NCBI GenBank assembly: GCA_017305935.1
Contig: JAFKJU010000017.1
Location: 1 to 64,000, forward strand
Source: Hyphomicrobiales bacterium
GTDB lineage: Bacteria > Pseudomonadota > Alphaproteobacteria > Rhizobiales > Rhizobiaceae
DNA: 64,000 nt
Direction: 5' to 3'
Position numbers and translations under genes: made by a program. Below, piece after piece: positions 23,522-32,916 of the stretch. How positions within the stretch are numbered: position 1 is the first letter of the stretch; every line of letters begins with the position of its first letter. The notes below the pieces were generated by a model that saw only the letters and a list, made by a program, of their open reading frames with translations, had not been told where the DNA came from and made no database searches.

Positions 23522-23833
23522 TTACCGCGCGGCCGCGAGGCCGACGATCAGGCCGGTGGCGGCGCTGATCAGGAGGAACTGGTTGTCGACGCGCACCCAT
23601 TGTTCGCCCCGGCGCGGCTGCGACAGGCGATAGCGGCGATAATCGCGGGCGTTGACGATATTGCGGCGCTCGGCGCGCGACAGGCGGGCGCCCCGGTCCC
23701 AACGGTGCTTGTGAATGACGACAGGCCTGTCGAAGCGCTTTTCGATCACCTTATGACGAAACTGGTCGGCCGAGGCGGCCAGCGGCGTAGCGAGAAACGA
23801 AGCGGCGACAAGAGCGGCAAGAAGCTTTTTCAT
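23522..23833 (-). CDS. RcnB-family periplasmic protein
   Basis: A 103-residue protein with a signal peptide (residues 1-22, ASA). The mature part has the RcnB pattern, a basic stretch followed by YRRYRLSQPRRGEQWVRVDNQFLLIS and a hydrophobic C-terminal ATGLIVGL segment. The family founder in E. coli influences nickel and cobalt homeostasis. Rhizobia carry several short members of unsettled role. A hydrophobic end suggests envelope association. Confidence 0.82.
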   Translation of the reverse strand: MKKLLAALVAASFLATPLAASADQFRHKVIEKRFDRPVVIHKHRWDRGARLSRAERRNIVNARDYRRYRLSQPRRGEQWVRVDNQFLLISAATGLIVGLAAAR

Positions 23834-23988
23834 CGGGGTATCCTTTCCTGTGAAGACACCCTGACCTTATCGCCGCAGATATGAACCGAAGATGAAACGG
23901 AAAATTACATTTCCGTAATGATTTCCGCTGCTTAAAGCAGGAAATTCACACGGTGATTTCGCTAAAATGCTAAGCTTTTCATAGCAAT

Positions 23989-24020
23989 AACAGGAGGCGG
24001 CAAAGGCGCCGCCTCCTGTT
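23989..24020. terminator. Hairpin at the end of the mannoside operon
   Basis: AACAGGAGGCGGC (23989-24001) and GCCGCCTCCTGTT (24008-24020) form a perfect 13-bp stem 12 bases beyond the aldo/keto reductase stop. There is no clear T-run on the minus strand, but the position fits the operon end. Confidence 0.65.
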
Positions 24021-24032
24021 CGGGCAGAAAAC

Positions 24033-25067
24033 TCAATCGTCGAGTTCGGCCGATTTCGTCCAGAGGTTGACGTCAGCCTCGCGGGCATAGAGATCGATTT
24101 CCGAAAGCTCGGCATCGGTGAAATCGGGATTGTCGAGCGCATGCACGCAATCGACGATCTGCGCGGCGCGGCTGGCGCCGATCAGGGCCGAGGTGACGCG
24201 GCCGCCGCGCAGCACCCAGGCGAGCGCCAGTTGCGCCAGCGTCTGGCCGCGCTTTTCGGCAATTTCGTTGAGCTTGCGGACATTCTCGATGACGGAAGGA
24301 CGAATGGAATCGCGCTTGAAGAAGTGATTCAGCGCCGCGCGGCTGTCTTCAGGCACGCCGTTCAGATATTTCGAGGTCAGCATGCCCTGCGCCAGCGGCG
24401 TGAAGACGATGGAGCCGATGCCGAGATCGTCGAGCGTATCCAGAAGACCGTCCTCCTCGATCCAGCGGTTGAGCATGGAATAGCTGGGCTGATGGATCAG
24501 GCAGGGCGTGCCGAGTTCCTTCAAAATCGCGGCGGCCTCGCGGGTGCGGTGCGAATTGTAGGAGGAAATGCCGACATAGAGTGCCCGGCCGGAGCGGACG
24601 ATATGATCCAGCGCCCCGCAGGTTTCCTCCAGCGGCGTATCGGGATCGAAGCGGTGGGAATAGAAGATATCGACATAGTCGAGGCCCATGCGCTTCAGGC
24701 TCTGGTCGCAGGAGGCGATCAGGTATTTGCGGCTGCCCCATTCGCCATAAGGCCCCGGCCACATGTCGTAACCGGCCTTGGAGGAGATGATCAGCTCGTC
24801 GCGCAACCCGGCGAAATCGCTGCGCAGGATTTCGCCGAAGGCGGTTTCGGCGCTGCCGGGCGGCGGGCCGTAATTGTTGGCGAGGTCGAAATGGGTGATG
24901 CCGAGGTCGAAGGCGGTGCGGCACATCTCGACCTTGCGCTGGTGCGGCGTGTCCTCGCCGAAATTATGCCAGAGGCCGAGCGAAATCGCCGGCAGCTTCA
25001 GGCCGGAGCGTCCCACCCGATTGTATTTCATCTTGCTGTATCGATCGTCAGCCGGGGTCCAGCTCAT
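24033..25067 (-). CDS. Aldo/keto reductase, YghZ-type
   Basis: A 344-residue NADPH-dependent aldo/keto reductase. The catalytic tetrad is visible as Asp in THFDLANNY, Tyr in NNYGPPPGSAE, Lys in SSKAGYDMW and His in IFYSHRFDPDTP. The sequence follows the L-glyceraldehyde 3-phosphate reductase (YghZ) group, with the MWPGPYGEWGSRKYL insert typical of it. It is the last gene of the leftward mannoside operon, after a 127-bp gap that holds an intergenic repeat. A role in reducing a sugar-derived aldehyde or ketone is inferred. Confidence 0.88.
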   Translation of the reverse strand: MSWTPADDRYSKMKYNRVGRSGLKLPAISLGLWHNFGEDTPHQRKVEMCRTAFDLGITHFDLANNYGPPPGSAETAFGEILRSDFAGLRDELIISSKAGYDMWPGPYGEWGSRKYLIASCDQSLKRMGLDYVDIFYSHRFDPDTPLEETCGALDHIVRSGRALYVGISSYNSHRTREAAAILKELGTPCLIHQPSYSMLNRWIEEDGLLDTLDDLGIGSIVFTPLAQGMLTSKYLNGVPEDSRAALNHFFKRDSIRPSVIENVRKLNEIAEKRGQTLAQLALAWVLRGGRVTSALIGASRAAQIVDCVHALDNPDFTDAELSEIDLYAREADVNLWTKSAELDD

Positions 25068-25110
25068 AGGAAAATCCTCTTTATTGAAATGCGCGGGCAG
25101 TTTTTCTTAT

Positions 25111-25160
25111 CGCATTTCCGAACGGAAAACCGGTATCCACTTTTCCTGGAAATGCTTTAG
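25111..25160. repeat. Rhizobial intergenic repeat, copy A
   Basis: A 50-bp copy in reverse orientation of a repeat with the order agcatttcc, aaaagtg, accggttttc, gtccg, aaatgcg. Related copies are at 47086-47132 and 59474-59521. It lies between two genes of the mannoside operon. Confidence 0.65.
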
Positions 25161-25194
25161 CACCGCCCGCGCGGGACCATACCCGAAGGCGGGC

Positions 25195-26328
25195 TTACTT
25201 CAAGAGCGCCTGCGCCTCTTCGATGCCGAGCGCGGCCGGCTGGGTGCAGGTCGTCGAAAGCTCGACGAAGCGGCGCTCCTCCCCGGATTTGAGGATCGAG
25301 GTCATGACATCGACGGCATGCAGCGCCCGGTCGAGCGAGCAGCGGGCATCGCGCCCCTCGATCAGCGCCATCGCCATGTCGGCGAGGCCCGCCGTGCGGT
25401 AATTGGCGACCATGGCATGCGGGTGCTCCTGGTTGTCGATGCCAAAGGGATGATCCCAGCCCTCCAGCGCCCGGATATCCTTGTCGCGGCCGCTGACTTC
25501 CACCGGCCCGCCGAAGAAATTCGGATCGGGCACGTAGATCGAGCCTTCCGTGCCGTAAAGCTCCATATTGGCATGGCGATGCGACCAGACATCCCAGCTT
25601 GCCGAGAGCGTCACCGTCGCGCCGCTTTCGAATTCCAGCAAGGCCTGGATCGTCGTCGGGGTCTTGACCTCGATCGTCTCGCCGCTGCGCGGCTGGCTGG
25701 AGATGGTGCGGGTGGCGGTGGCCATGGAGGTCATGGCGCCGACACGCTTCACCGGGCCGATGAGGTTAATGAGATTGGCGATGTAATACGGCCCCATGTC
25801 GAGGATCGGGCCGCCGCCGGGCAGGAAGAAGAAATCGGGATTGGGATGCCACATCTCCATGCCCGGCCCCATGACATAGCAGGCGCCGGAGGTGATGCGG
25901 CCAATGCCGCCTCTGTCGATGTAATCGCGGGCAAGCTGGTGCGCGCCGCCGAGGAAGGTATCCGGCGCGCAGCCCACCGAAAGGCCCTTTTCGCGGGCGA
26001 TGCGGCGTAGTTCCTCGCCCTCTTCCAGCGAAAGCACCAGCGGCTTTTCGGAATAGACATGCTTGCCGGCTTCGAGGATCGCCCTGGAGACGGCGTAGTG
26101 CGCAGCCGGTATCGTCAGGTTGACGATGACATCGATCTCGTCATCGGCGAGCAGTTCCTCGACGGTCTCGGCGCGAACGTTGAATTCTGCGGCCTTCGCC
26201 TCAGCCGCATTGACATTGATGTCGGCGCAGGCGCGCACCTCGATGCCCTTGAACAGCGGCGCGAGCGAGAAATAGGTGGTGGAGATATTGCCGCATCCGA
26301 GGATGCCGACGCCAAGTTCTCTGGTCAT
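25195..26328 (-). CDS. Gfo/Idh/MocA-family sugar oxidoreductase
   Basis: A 377-residue NAD(P)-dependent oxidoreductase. The N-terminal Rossmann fold starts LGVGILGCGNISTTYFSL, and the EKPLVLSLEEGEEL segment with the conserved Lys follows. A C-terminal alpha/beta domain contains GGGPILDMGPYYIANLINL with the catalytic-region Asp. Such enzymes oxidise or reduce sugars and sugar derivatives at a ring hydroxyl. The gene follows the isomerase gene by 13 bases, so both probably act on the same sugar released by the mannosidase. Confidence 0.9.
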   Translation of the reverse strand: MTRELGVGILGCGNISTTYFSLAPLFKGIEVRACADINVNAAEAKAAEFNVRAETVEELLADDEIDVIVNLTIPAAHYAVSRAILEAGKHVYSEKPLVLSLEEGEELRRIAREKGLSVGCAPDTFLGGAHQLARDYIDRGGIGRITSGACYVMGPGMEMWHPNPDFFFLPGGGPILDMGPYYIANLINLIGPVKRVGAMTSMATATRTISSQPRSGETIEVKTPTTIQALLEFESGATVTLSASWDVWSHRHANMELYGTEGSIYVPDPNFFGGPVEVSGRDKDIRALEGWDHPFGIDNQEHPHAMVANYRTAGLADMAMALIEGRDARCSLDRALHAVDVMTSILKSGEERRFVELSTTCTQPAALGIEEAQALLK

Positions 26329-26341
26329 GAGTCAGGTCCGT

Positions 26342-27103
26342 TCAATAGGTCTTGAGCGATGCGATCGAGCGGCGCACCAGGCGGCCGAGATCGTTCGGAT
26401 TGTCGTGTTCGACGATGAAATGGCGCGCCGGCGTGTTGCGCAGCGCCGGAAGCAGCTTGTCCCACGGCACGGTGCCGTGGCCGACATCGGCCCAGCCGTC
26501 CTCATCGGTGTTTTCGCCCGCCGGCGCGATGTCCTTGACATGGACGGACGTAATGCGCGGGCCGTATTTCTCGATCCACATGAAAGGATCGGCCTTGCCG
26601 CGCACCACCCAGGCGATATCCGCCTCCCAGCTCAGTGACGGGCCGCCGGCGAAAATCTGGTCGAGCGGCATGGAGCCGTCTTCCAGCGGGAAGAACTCGA
26701 AATCATGGTTGTGCCAGCCGAAATCGAAGCCGGCCTCGCGGATCGGCTTTCCGGCCTTTTCCAGCCGGGCGCCAAGCGCATGCCAACCTGCTGCATCGGT
26801 CGGGCGCTCTTCCGGCATCAGCCAGGGGCAATAGACCGAGCGCATGCCGAGCGTGCGGGCAATCGCCAGCGCCCGCTGCGGATCGTTTTCGAGAAGCTCG
26901 ATGCTGAAATGCCCGGTCGGCATGGAAAGCCCCCGCGCATCCAGCTCCGCCTTCAGGGCATCGAGCCCGGCCTGGTCCAGATCGCCGTAAACGCCGGCAA
27001 AGCCTTCGACCTGTTTGTAACCGGCATCGGCGAGAAGCGCGTAGACCTCGGAATAGGGCGGATAGTTGCGGGCGCTGTAGAGCTGGAAACTGAAATCGGT
27101 CAT
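26342..27103 (-). CDS. Sugar phosphate isomerase/epimerase-like TIM barrel protein
   Basis: A 253-residue xylose isomerase-like TIM barrel (AP endonuclease 2 family). It starts FSFQLYSARNYPPY, and metal-site residues are visible in GFDFGWHNHDFEF (His, Asp), SWEADIAWV (Glu, Asp), SVHVKDIAP (His, Asp) and HFIVEHDNP (Glu). It is cytoplasmic. The exact sugar is unknown. In the operon it follows the beta-mannosidase and precedes the Gfo/Idh/MocA enzyme. Confidence 0.87.
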   Translation of the reverse strand: MTDFSFQLYSARNYPPYSEVYALLADAGYKQVEGFAGVYGDLDQAGLDALKAELDARGLSMPTGHFSIELLENDPQRALAIARTLGMRSVYCPWLMPEERPTDAAGWHALGARLEKAGKPIREAGFDFGWHNHDFEFFPLEDGSMPLDQIFAGGPSLSWEADIAWVVRGKADPFMWIEKYGPRITSVHVKDIAPAGENTDEDGWADVGHGTVPWDKLLPALRNTPARHFIVEHDNPNDLGRLVRRSIASLKTY

Positions 27104-27160
27104 CTCTTGTCCTCCTGCGGCCGGGTTGCCGCGCTGTTTGCTGTGGTGTTTCGCCGGGCC

Positions 27161-29605
27161 TCAGGCCTGGGCGAGATGGAGATCGGTCACGCGGAACTGC
27201 GGAACCGCGCCGGGCGGCAGGGCCGCCGTCGGCGTGAAGCGGATGCGGCGGCTTTCGCCACCGGCGAGGTCGAAAAGATTGTCGGCATAGCGGCCGTCCG
27301 TCTCGCTCTCGATCATCACGAACAGGGCAAGGCCGCCGGCTTCGATGGCGATATCCCATTGCCCGTCCTCGGCGGCTGTCACGGAATGTGTCAGGCCCGA
27401 CGGTTTCAGGTCCAGCGCCTTGTAGGTGTCGGGCACGATATGGCCCTCGCTCGCCATGCCGTTGGCGGCAGTGAAGCGCCAGGCGAGCACCGATTGCGGC
27501 GGCACCTCGCCGCGCGGGATCTCGAAAAGCTTCTCTGCCCGGTCGGGGCTGCTTGGCCCGGAAAGGCGGTGCAGCGGCGTGCGTTCTCCGGCCAGCGACA
27601 GCAGGAAGAATTCCGCTTCGATCTCGACCGCTTCGGCCGTATCGTTGACCGCCGACACCGCGAATGCCTCCCCCTCTGGAATGACGGCCAGCGTCACCGG
27701 CTGGAAGAAGCGCCGCGCCAGATAATGCATCGCCTTCCAGCGCCCGCCGTAATCGAGGCTCGCCCAGGAGGCGACCGGCCAGGTGTCGTTGAGCTGCCAG
27801 TAGAGCGTGCCCATGCAATGGGGTTTGAGCGAGCGCCAGTAATCCACCGCCGTGCGGATCGCCAGCGCTTGCTGCACCTGGCTGAGATAGACGAAGCCGG
27901 CAAAGCTTGTGGGAAAGCGGAAATAGCGGAACATCGTGCCGGCGATGCGCTCATTGCCGCCGACATTCTTCTGGTGCAGTTCCATGACCGGCGAAGCGAT
28001 GTTGAGATCGCCCTCGCCCGCGAAGGTGCGTATCACCGGCAGCGAGGTATAGGATTGGAAACCGAATTCCGAGCAGAAACGCGGGCGCACCGAGCGGTAT
28101 TCGCCGAAGGACTTGTTCTCGTGCCAGACGGACCAGTAATGCATGTCGCCGGAACCATCCGCATGCCAGGCATCGCCGTAATCGAGATAACCGGAGGCCG
28201 GGCTCGACGGCCACCAGATTCCATCCGGCGCCGCCTTCTTCATCTGCTGCTCGATCACCCGGTTCAGCCGGTCATAAGCAACGAGATAGCGGTCGCGATT
28301 GTTGCGCGATTCTTCGAACCAGGTGAGCGCGCCCACCAGCTCGTTATCGCCGCACCACAGCGTTATCGAGGGATGGCTGGAGAGCCGCTTGACCTGATAC
28401 TCGACCTCATGGGCGACGTTTTCGAGGAAATCCTCGGTGCAGGGGTAGAGGTTGCAGGCGAACATGAAGTCCTGCCAGACCATCAGCCCCATGCGGTCGC
28501 AGAGATCATAGAACCAGTCATGCTCGTAAAAACCGCCGCCCCAGACGCGGATCATGTTCATATGCGCATCGACGGCCGATTGCAGCAGCGCTTCCGTCCG
28601 CTCCGGCGAACTGCGTGAAAACAGGGCGTCGGCCGGTATCCAGTTGGCGCCGCGGCAGAAGATTTCGCGGCCGTTGACACGCAAGGCGAAGCGACTGCCC
28701 GCCGCATCCGGCGTCGTCAGCAGTTCGACCTGCCGCAGGCCGATGCGCCTGACGATCCGTTCCGAGGGCACCTCGACGGACAGCATGTAGAGCACCTGCT
28801 CGCCGCTGCCGACCGGCCACCATAGCCGGGGCGCATCGAGATGGAAGAGATGCGTGACGGTGTTTTCGCCCGGCCGCAGGCCGCAATCGAACCTGAGCGC
28901 TTCGTCGCCGAAGGCGAGATGCAGCGGCACGATGCAGGGGTCGGCGGCATGCAACGTCACCGTCACCTCGACATCGACGCTGCCGTCGCCGTTGTGATGC
29001 TGGCGCGTCGTCACATGCTCGATGCGGGCATCGTCGAGCCGCTTCAGCGCAATCGTGCCGTAGAGCCCGAGCGGGGCGAGCGCGATGTTCCAGTCCCAGC
29101 CGAAATGGCATTGCGGCTTGCGTAGCATGTTGCCGTTGGGGATCGGCGAATTGCCGGTCGAATAGGGCACGTAGAAGGGCTGCGCCGCCTGCCGCTCGGC
29201 ACCGGCCCTGATCGACGAATGAATGACGATCCGCAGGCTGTTAGGCCCGATCTTAAGGGCTTTCGAGACGTCGGGGCGAAAGCGGCGGAAACAATTATCG
29301 GCCGAGAGCACCTCGATGTCGTTGACGAAGACAGTGGCGACCGTATCGAGATAATCGATATCGAGATACCAGCACCCGGAGGCGTCGCTCAGCTCGAATT
29401 CGCGTTCGAGCACCCAGTCCTCATGCGCGACCCATTGCACCAGCTCTTCGTTTCGCCCGGCATAGGGATCGGGAATGATGCCCGCCTGCTCAAGGGCGGA
29501 GTGGACATCGCCGGGAATGGAGATCGTCGTGGGGTGACGCCCATCGACGGTCGCCACCTGCCAGCAGCCGGCGAGATCGAGCATATCGTCCTGCACGTCG
29601 GCCAT
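27161..29605 (-). CDS. GH2 beta-mannosidase
   Basis: An 814-residue glycoside hydrolase family 2 enzyme from ATG 29605 (GAGGAGG site; a second ATG precedes it). The N-terminal sugar-binding jelly roll has the mannosidase-type RKPQCHFGWDW motif near residue 160, then Ig-like domain(s), and then the TIM barrel with the acid/base Glu in WCGDNELVG and the nucleophile Glu in FCSEFGFQS. It removes terminal beta-mannose from short mannosides. There is no signal peptide, so it acts in the cytoplasm on imported oligosaccharides. It sits directly after the transporter genes. Confidence 0.92.
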   Translation of the reverse strand: MADVQDDMLDLAGCWQVATVDGRHPTTISIPGDVHSALEQAGIIPDPYAGRNEELVQWVAHEDWVLEREFELSDASGCWYLDIDYLDTVATVFVNDIEVLSADNCFRRFRPDVSKALKIGPNSLRIVIHSSIRAGAERQAAQPFYVPYSTGNSPIPNGNMLRKPQCHFGWDWNIALAPLGLYGTIALKRLDDARIEHVTTRQHHNGDGSVDVEVTVTLHAADPCIVPLHLAFGDEALRFDCGLRPGENTVTHLFHLDAPRLWWPVGSGEQVLYMLSVEVPSERIVRRIGLRQVELLTTPDAAGSRFALRVNGREIFCRGANWIPADALFSRSSPERTEALLQSAVDAHMNMIRVWGGGFYEHDWFYDLCDRMGLMVWQDFMFACNLYPCTEDFLENVAHEVEYQVKRLSSHPSITLWCGDNELVGALTWFEESRNNRDRYLVAYDRLNRVIEQQMKKAAPDGIWWPSSPASGYLDYGDAWHADGSGDMHYWSVWHENKSFGEYRSVRPRFCSEFGFQSYTSLPVIRTFAGEGDLNIASPVMELHQKNVGGNERIAGTMFRYFRFPTSFAGFVYLSQVQQALAIRTAVDYWRSLKPHCMGTLYWQLNDTWPVASWASLDYGGRWKAMHYLARRFFQPVTLAVIPEGEAFAVSAVNDTAEAVEIEAEFFLLSLAGERTPLHRLSGPSSPDRAEKLFEIPRGEVPPQSVLAWRFTAANGMASEGHIVPDTYKALDLKPSGLTHSVTAAEDGQWDIAIEAGGLALFVMIESETDGRYADNLFDLAGGESRRIRFTPTAALPPGAVPQFRVTDLHLAQA

Positions 29606-29615
29606 CATCGCCTCC

Positions 29616-30701
29616 TCAGATCCGCAATTCCGTTTCGGCATCGAACAGCGAGGCGAGCGACGGGTCGAAGCCGAGCCGCACCTTGGCTCCAGGCGCAAAG
29701 CGTCGCGCGCCGTTGACGCGCACGGAAATCGTCTGGCCGGCATATTTCAGCCACAGCAGGTTGTCGGCGCCCATCGGCTCCTCGATATCGACCACCGCCT
29801 CATGCAATTCCGCCGTCTCGCCATTGACGGCGATATGCTCCGGCCGCACGCCGAGCACCGCCTTGCGGCCGGGCTGCAGCGCCTCGCCCGCCCTGTAGCC
29901 GTCGAGCGAAAACCGCACAGTGTCGGAGACGAAGATCGGCCCGGTATCGGAAGCCGCGACCTCACCCCGCAAGAAATTCATCGAGGGCGAGCCGATGAAG
30001 CCGGCGACGAACAGATTGCGCGGCGCGTTATAGATCGTATCAGGGCTGTCGAGCTGCTGGATGACGCCGTTCTTCATGATGGCAATGCGATCAGCCAGCG
30101 TCATCGCCTCGATCTGGTCGTGGGTGACGTAGATCATCGTATTCTTCAGCGACTGGTGCAGCCGCTTGATTTCGACGCGCAGTTCCGAGCGCAGCTTGGC
30201 ATCGAGGTTAGACAGCGGTTCGTCGAACAGGAAGACATCGACATCGCGCACCAGCGCCCGGCCGATGGCGACGCGCTGGCGCTGGCCGCCGGAAAGCTCG
30301 GCCGGCTTGCGTTTCAAGAGCGGCTGGATTTGCAGAATCTCGGCGGCGCGGGCGATACGCTTGTCGATATCGGCCTGCGGCAGCTTGGCGACCTTGAGCC
30401 CGAAGGACAGGTTCTTTTCCACCGACATCTGCGGATAGAGCGCATAGGACTGGAACACCATGCCGATGCCGCGATCCTTGGGCTCCTCCCAGGTGACATT
30501 GCGATCCTTGATGAAGATCTGCCCCTCGCTGATTTCCAGGAGACCAGCGATACAGTTCAGCAGCGTGGACTTGCCGCAGCCGGAAGAGCCGAGCAGCACC
30601 AGGAACTCGCCGTCGCGGATATCCAGATTGAGATTGCGCAGCACGCTGACGGCGCCGAAATTCAGCGACAAGTCCTTGATGGAAACGCTTGTGTTGGTCA
30701 T
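29616..30701 (-). CDS. Carbohydrate ABC transporter ATPase
   Basis: A 361-residue UgpC/MalK-type ATPase with Walker A GSSGCGKST, signature LSGGQRQRVAIGRALVR, Walker B VFLFDEPLSNLDAKLR and the switch His in YVTHDQ. A C-terminal OB-type regulatory domain (LGVRPEHI and the following strands) is present. It energises the two permeases encoded just upstream. Its stop lies ten bases before the beta-mannosidase start. Confidence 0.93.
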   Translation of the reverse strand: MTNTSVSIKDLSLNFGAVSVLRNLNLDIRDGEFLVLLGSSGCGKSTLLNCIAGLLEISEGQIFIKDRNVTWEEPKDRGIGMVFQSYALYPQMSVEKNLSFGLKVAKLPQADIDKRIARAAEILQIQPLLKRKPAELSGGQRQRVAIGRALVRDVDVFLFDEPLSNLDAKLRSELRVEIKRLHQSLKNTMIYVTHDQIEAMTLADRIAIMKNGVIQQLDSPDTIYNAPRNLFVAGFIGSPSMNFLRGEVAASDTGPIFVSDTVRFSLDGYRAGEALQPGRKAVLGVRPEHIAVNGETAELHEAVVDIEEPMGADNLLWLKYAGQTISVRVNGARRFAPGAKVRLGFDPSLASLFDAETELRI

Positions 30702-30707
30702 GGGGGA

Positions 30708-31634
30708 TCACCCTTTCACGGCGCCGGCGGCGATGCCGCGCACGAACAGACGGCCGGAGACGAAATAGACGATGAGGGGAACGGCGCCGGTCAGGATGGT
30801 GGCGGCCATATTGACGTTGTATTCCTTCACGCCCTGCACCGAATTGACGATGTTGTTGAGCTGCACGGTCATCGGGTAATATTCCGGCCGGGTGAACACG
30901 ACGCCGAACAGGAAGTCGTTCCAGATGCCGGTGATCTGCAGGATCATCGCCACGACGAAGATCGGCAGCGACATCGGCGCCATGATGCGCAGATAGATCG
31001 CCCAGAAGCCGGCCCCGTCGATGCGCGCCGCCTTGAACAATTCCTCCGGCAGGCCGGCGAAATAATTGCGGAACAAGAGCGTCAGGATCGGCATGCCGAA
31101 GATGGTGTGGACGATGATCAGACCGGTCAGCGTGCCGTAGATGCCGAGTTCCCGCAACACGATGACGATGGGGTAGATCATTACCTGATAGGGAATGAAG
31201 GCGCCGACGATCAGGATGGTGAAGAACACCTCCGATCCCTTGAAGCGCCAGTTGGCCAGCGCGTAGCCGTTGACCGAGGCGACCGCGATCGAGATCAGCG
31301 TCGAGGGAATGGTGATCAGCACCGAATTCCAGAAACCGCGCGACAACCCGTCACAATTGAGGCCGGTGCAGGCCTGTGACCAGGCTTTCACCCAGGGCTC
31401 GAAGGTGATTTCCAGCGGCGGCGAGAAGATATTGCCAAGCCGCACCTCCGGCATGCCCTTGAGCGAGGTGACGACCATCACATAGAGCGGGATGAGGTAA
31501 TAGATCGCCGCGACCAGCAGCGTGCCATAGAGCATGATGTTGCGCGGCGAGAGCATACGGCGCGGCTTGCGGCCGGCGGGACCGGGTTGCAACCGCGAGG
31601 CGGATGCGGCGACGAGTGAGGACCGATCAGACAC
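30708..31634 (-). CDS. Carbohydrate ABC transporter permease (MalG type)
   Basis: A 308-residue permease with six hydrophobic segments and the EAA loop EELFKAARIDGAGFWAIYLRIMAPM that contacts the ATPase. The start is GTG 31634, overlapping the end of the first permease gene by eight bases. The length and a periplasmic loop after the first segment match the MalG/UgpE group. It forms the inner-membrane channel with the upstream permease. Confidence 0.92.
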   Translation of the reverse strand: MSDRSSLVAASASRLQPGPAGRKPRRMLSPRNIMLYGTLLVAAIYYLIPLYVMVVTSLKGMPEVRLGNIFSPPLEITFEPWVKAWSQACTGLNCDGLSRGFWNSVLITIPSTLISIAVASVNGYALANWRFKGSEVFFTILIVGAFIPYQVMIYPIVIVLRELGIYGTLTGLIIVHTIFGMPILTLLFRNYFAGLPEELFKAARIDGAGFWAIYLRIMAPMSLPIFVVAMILQITGIWNDFLFGVVFTRPEYYPMTVQLNNIVNSVQGVKEYNVNMAATILTGAVPLIVYFVSGRLFVRGIAAGAVKG

Positions 31635-32529
31635 GCTTGCGCCCTCCGCCGAATTCCAGATATGCCCAGGGAACGATGATGATGGCGACCGTGATCAGCA
31701 TCATGGTCGAGGCGGCAAAGCCCTGCCCGAGGTTCTGGGCGAGGAACATGTAGTCGTAGACATATTTCGCCGGCACTTCCGAGGCGATGCCCGGCCCGCC
31801 GCTGGTCTGAGCGACGACGAGATCGTAGACCTTGACGATGCCGCTGGCGATGATGACCAGCGTGGTGACGAAAACGCCGCGCATCATCGGCACGATGATG
31901 AACAGGTAAGTCTTCCACGCCGGAATGCCATCGACCCGCGCCGCCTTCCAGATATCCTCGTCGATGCCGCGCAATCCCGCCAGCATCAGGCACATGACCA
32001 GCCCCGTGCCCTGCCAGAGAGCGGCGATCAGCACGCCATAGATGACGATGCTCGACGTATAGAGCGGATCGAAGGTGAAGGTGCTCCAACCGAGCGAGCG
32101 CACCACCGACTGCACCCCGAATTCCGGATTGAGGATCCACTGCCACACAAGCCCGGTGACGATGAAGGACAGCGCGAAGGGATAGAGGAAGATCGTGCGA
32201 AACGTGTTTTCGAAGCGGATCTTCTGGTCCATCAGCACAGCCAGCAGAAAGCCGATGCCGAGGCTGAAGATCAGCGAAAACAGACCGTAGATCGCCAGAT
32301 TCTGGATCGACACGATCCAGCGAGGCGCGGCCCAGAGACGCTCATACTGGTCGAAGCCGACAAAACTCAGCCGCGGCAGCAATTTGGAATTGGTGAAGGA
32401 ATAGACCACCGTCCAGACCGTTCCCCCTAAGAAAATGACGAGCGCCGTCAGGATCATGGGGATGGAAGCGATCTTTGCCGGTATGTTGCGCAGCAACCGG
32501 GAGGGCCTGCGCGCGGCGCGCGAGTCCAT
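31627..32529 (-). CDS. Carbohydrate ABC transporter permease (MalF type)
   Basis: A 300-residue permease from ATG 32529 with an AGGAGA ribosome site. It has six hydrophobic segments and the EAA loop EDIWKAARVDGIPAWKTYLFIIVPMM. It pairs with the MalG-type permease whose gene overlaps its end. The 387-bp gap to the upstream binding-protein gene contains a rhizobial intergenic repeat. Confidence 0.92.
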   Translation of the reverse strand: MDSRAARRPSRLLRNIPAKIASIPMILTALVIFLGGTVWTVVYSFTNSKLLPRLSFVGFDQYERLWAAPRWIVSIQNLAIYGLFSLIFSLGIGFLLAVLMDQKIRFENTFRTIFLYPFALSFIVTGLVWQWILNPEFGVQSVVRSLGWSTFTFDPLYTSSIVIYGVLIAALWQGTGLVMCLMLAGLRGIDEDIWKAARVDGIPAWKTYLFIIVPMMRGVFVTTLVIIASGIVKVYDLVVAQTSGGPGIASEVPAKYVYDYMFLAQNLGQGFAASTMMLITVAIIIVPWAYLEFGGGRKRV

Positions 32530-32639
32530 ATGTAGGTCTCCTGTCTTTGAAGGTGGCGCAGGAAGCGCGGATGAGATTTCAACCGCGATCCGTCTCGCCA
32601 ACACCTTTCCCGTAACCGGCTAGGCGATCGAATATGGAA

Positions 32640-32830
32640 TGGGACCTTGTCCCAAGCCCCGCCCTCCCTGTGTGAGGGAGACAGGCAAGCGGTAGCAGGA
32701 TGAGGAGGATGCCGAAGGCAAGAAGGCCAGGCATTCCATGCGCTTCGCATCCCCCTCATCCGGCCTGTCGGCCACTTTCTCCCCAAGGGGAGAAGGGGTT
32801 TTCAGCGCCCGACGTGCCTCATATTCCATT
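32640..32830. repeat. Rhizobial palindromic intergenic repeat (RIME-like)
   Basis: This gap holds short GC-rich inverted segments of the type scattered between rhizobial genes, including ccctccctgtgtgaggga, ccccctcatccggcctg and ctccccaaggggag. ATGGAAT at the left edge and ATTCCAT at the right edge make the ends inverted. No gene is seen. The name of the family is from memory of such elements. Confidence 0.55.
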
Positions 32831-32916
32831 GCCATGCCGTAGCCGGCAGAGGCTGGGCCAAGAAGAAAACAAACCTTCCGCCTCTTGGCCCAAACACCCC
32901 TACGTTTCCGACCCGA

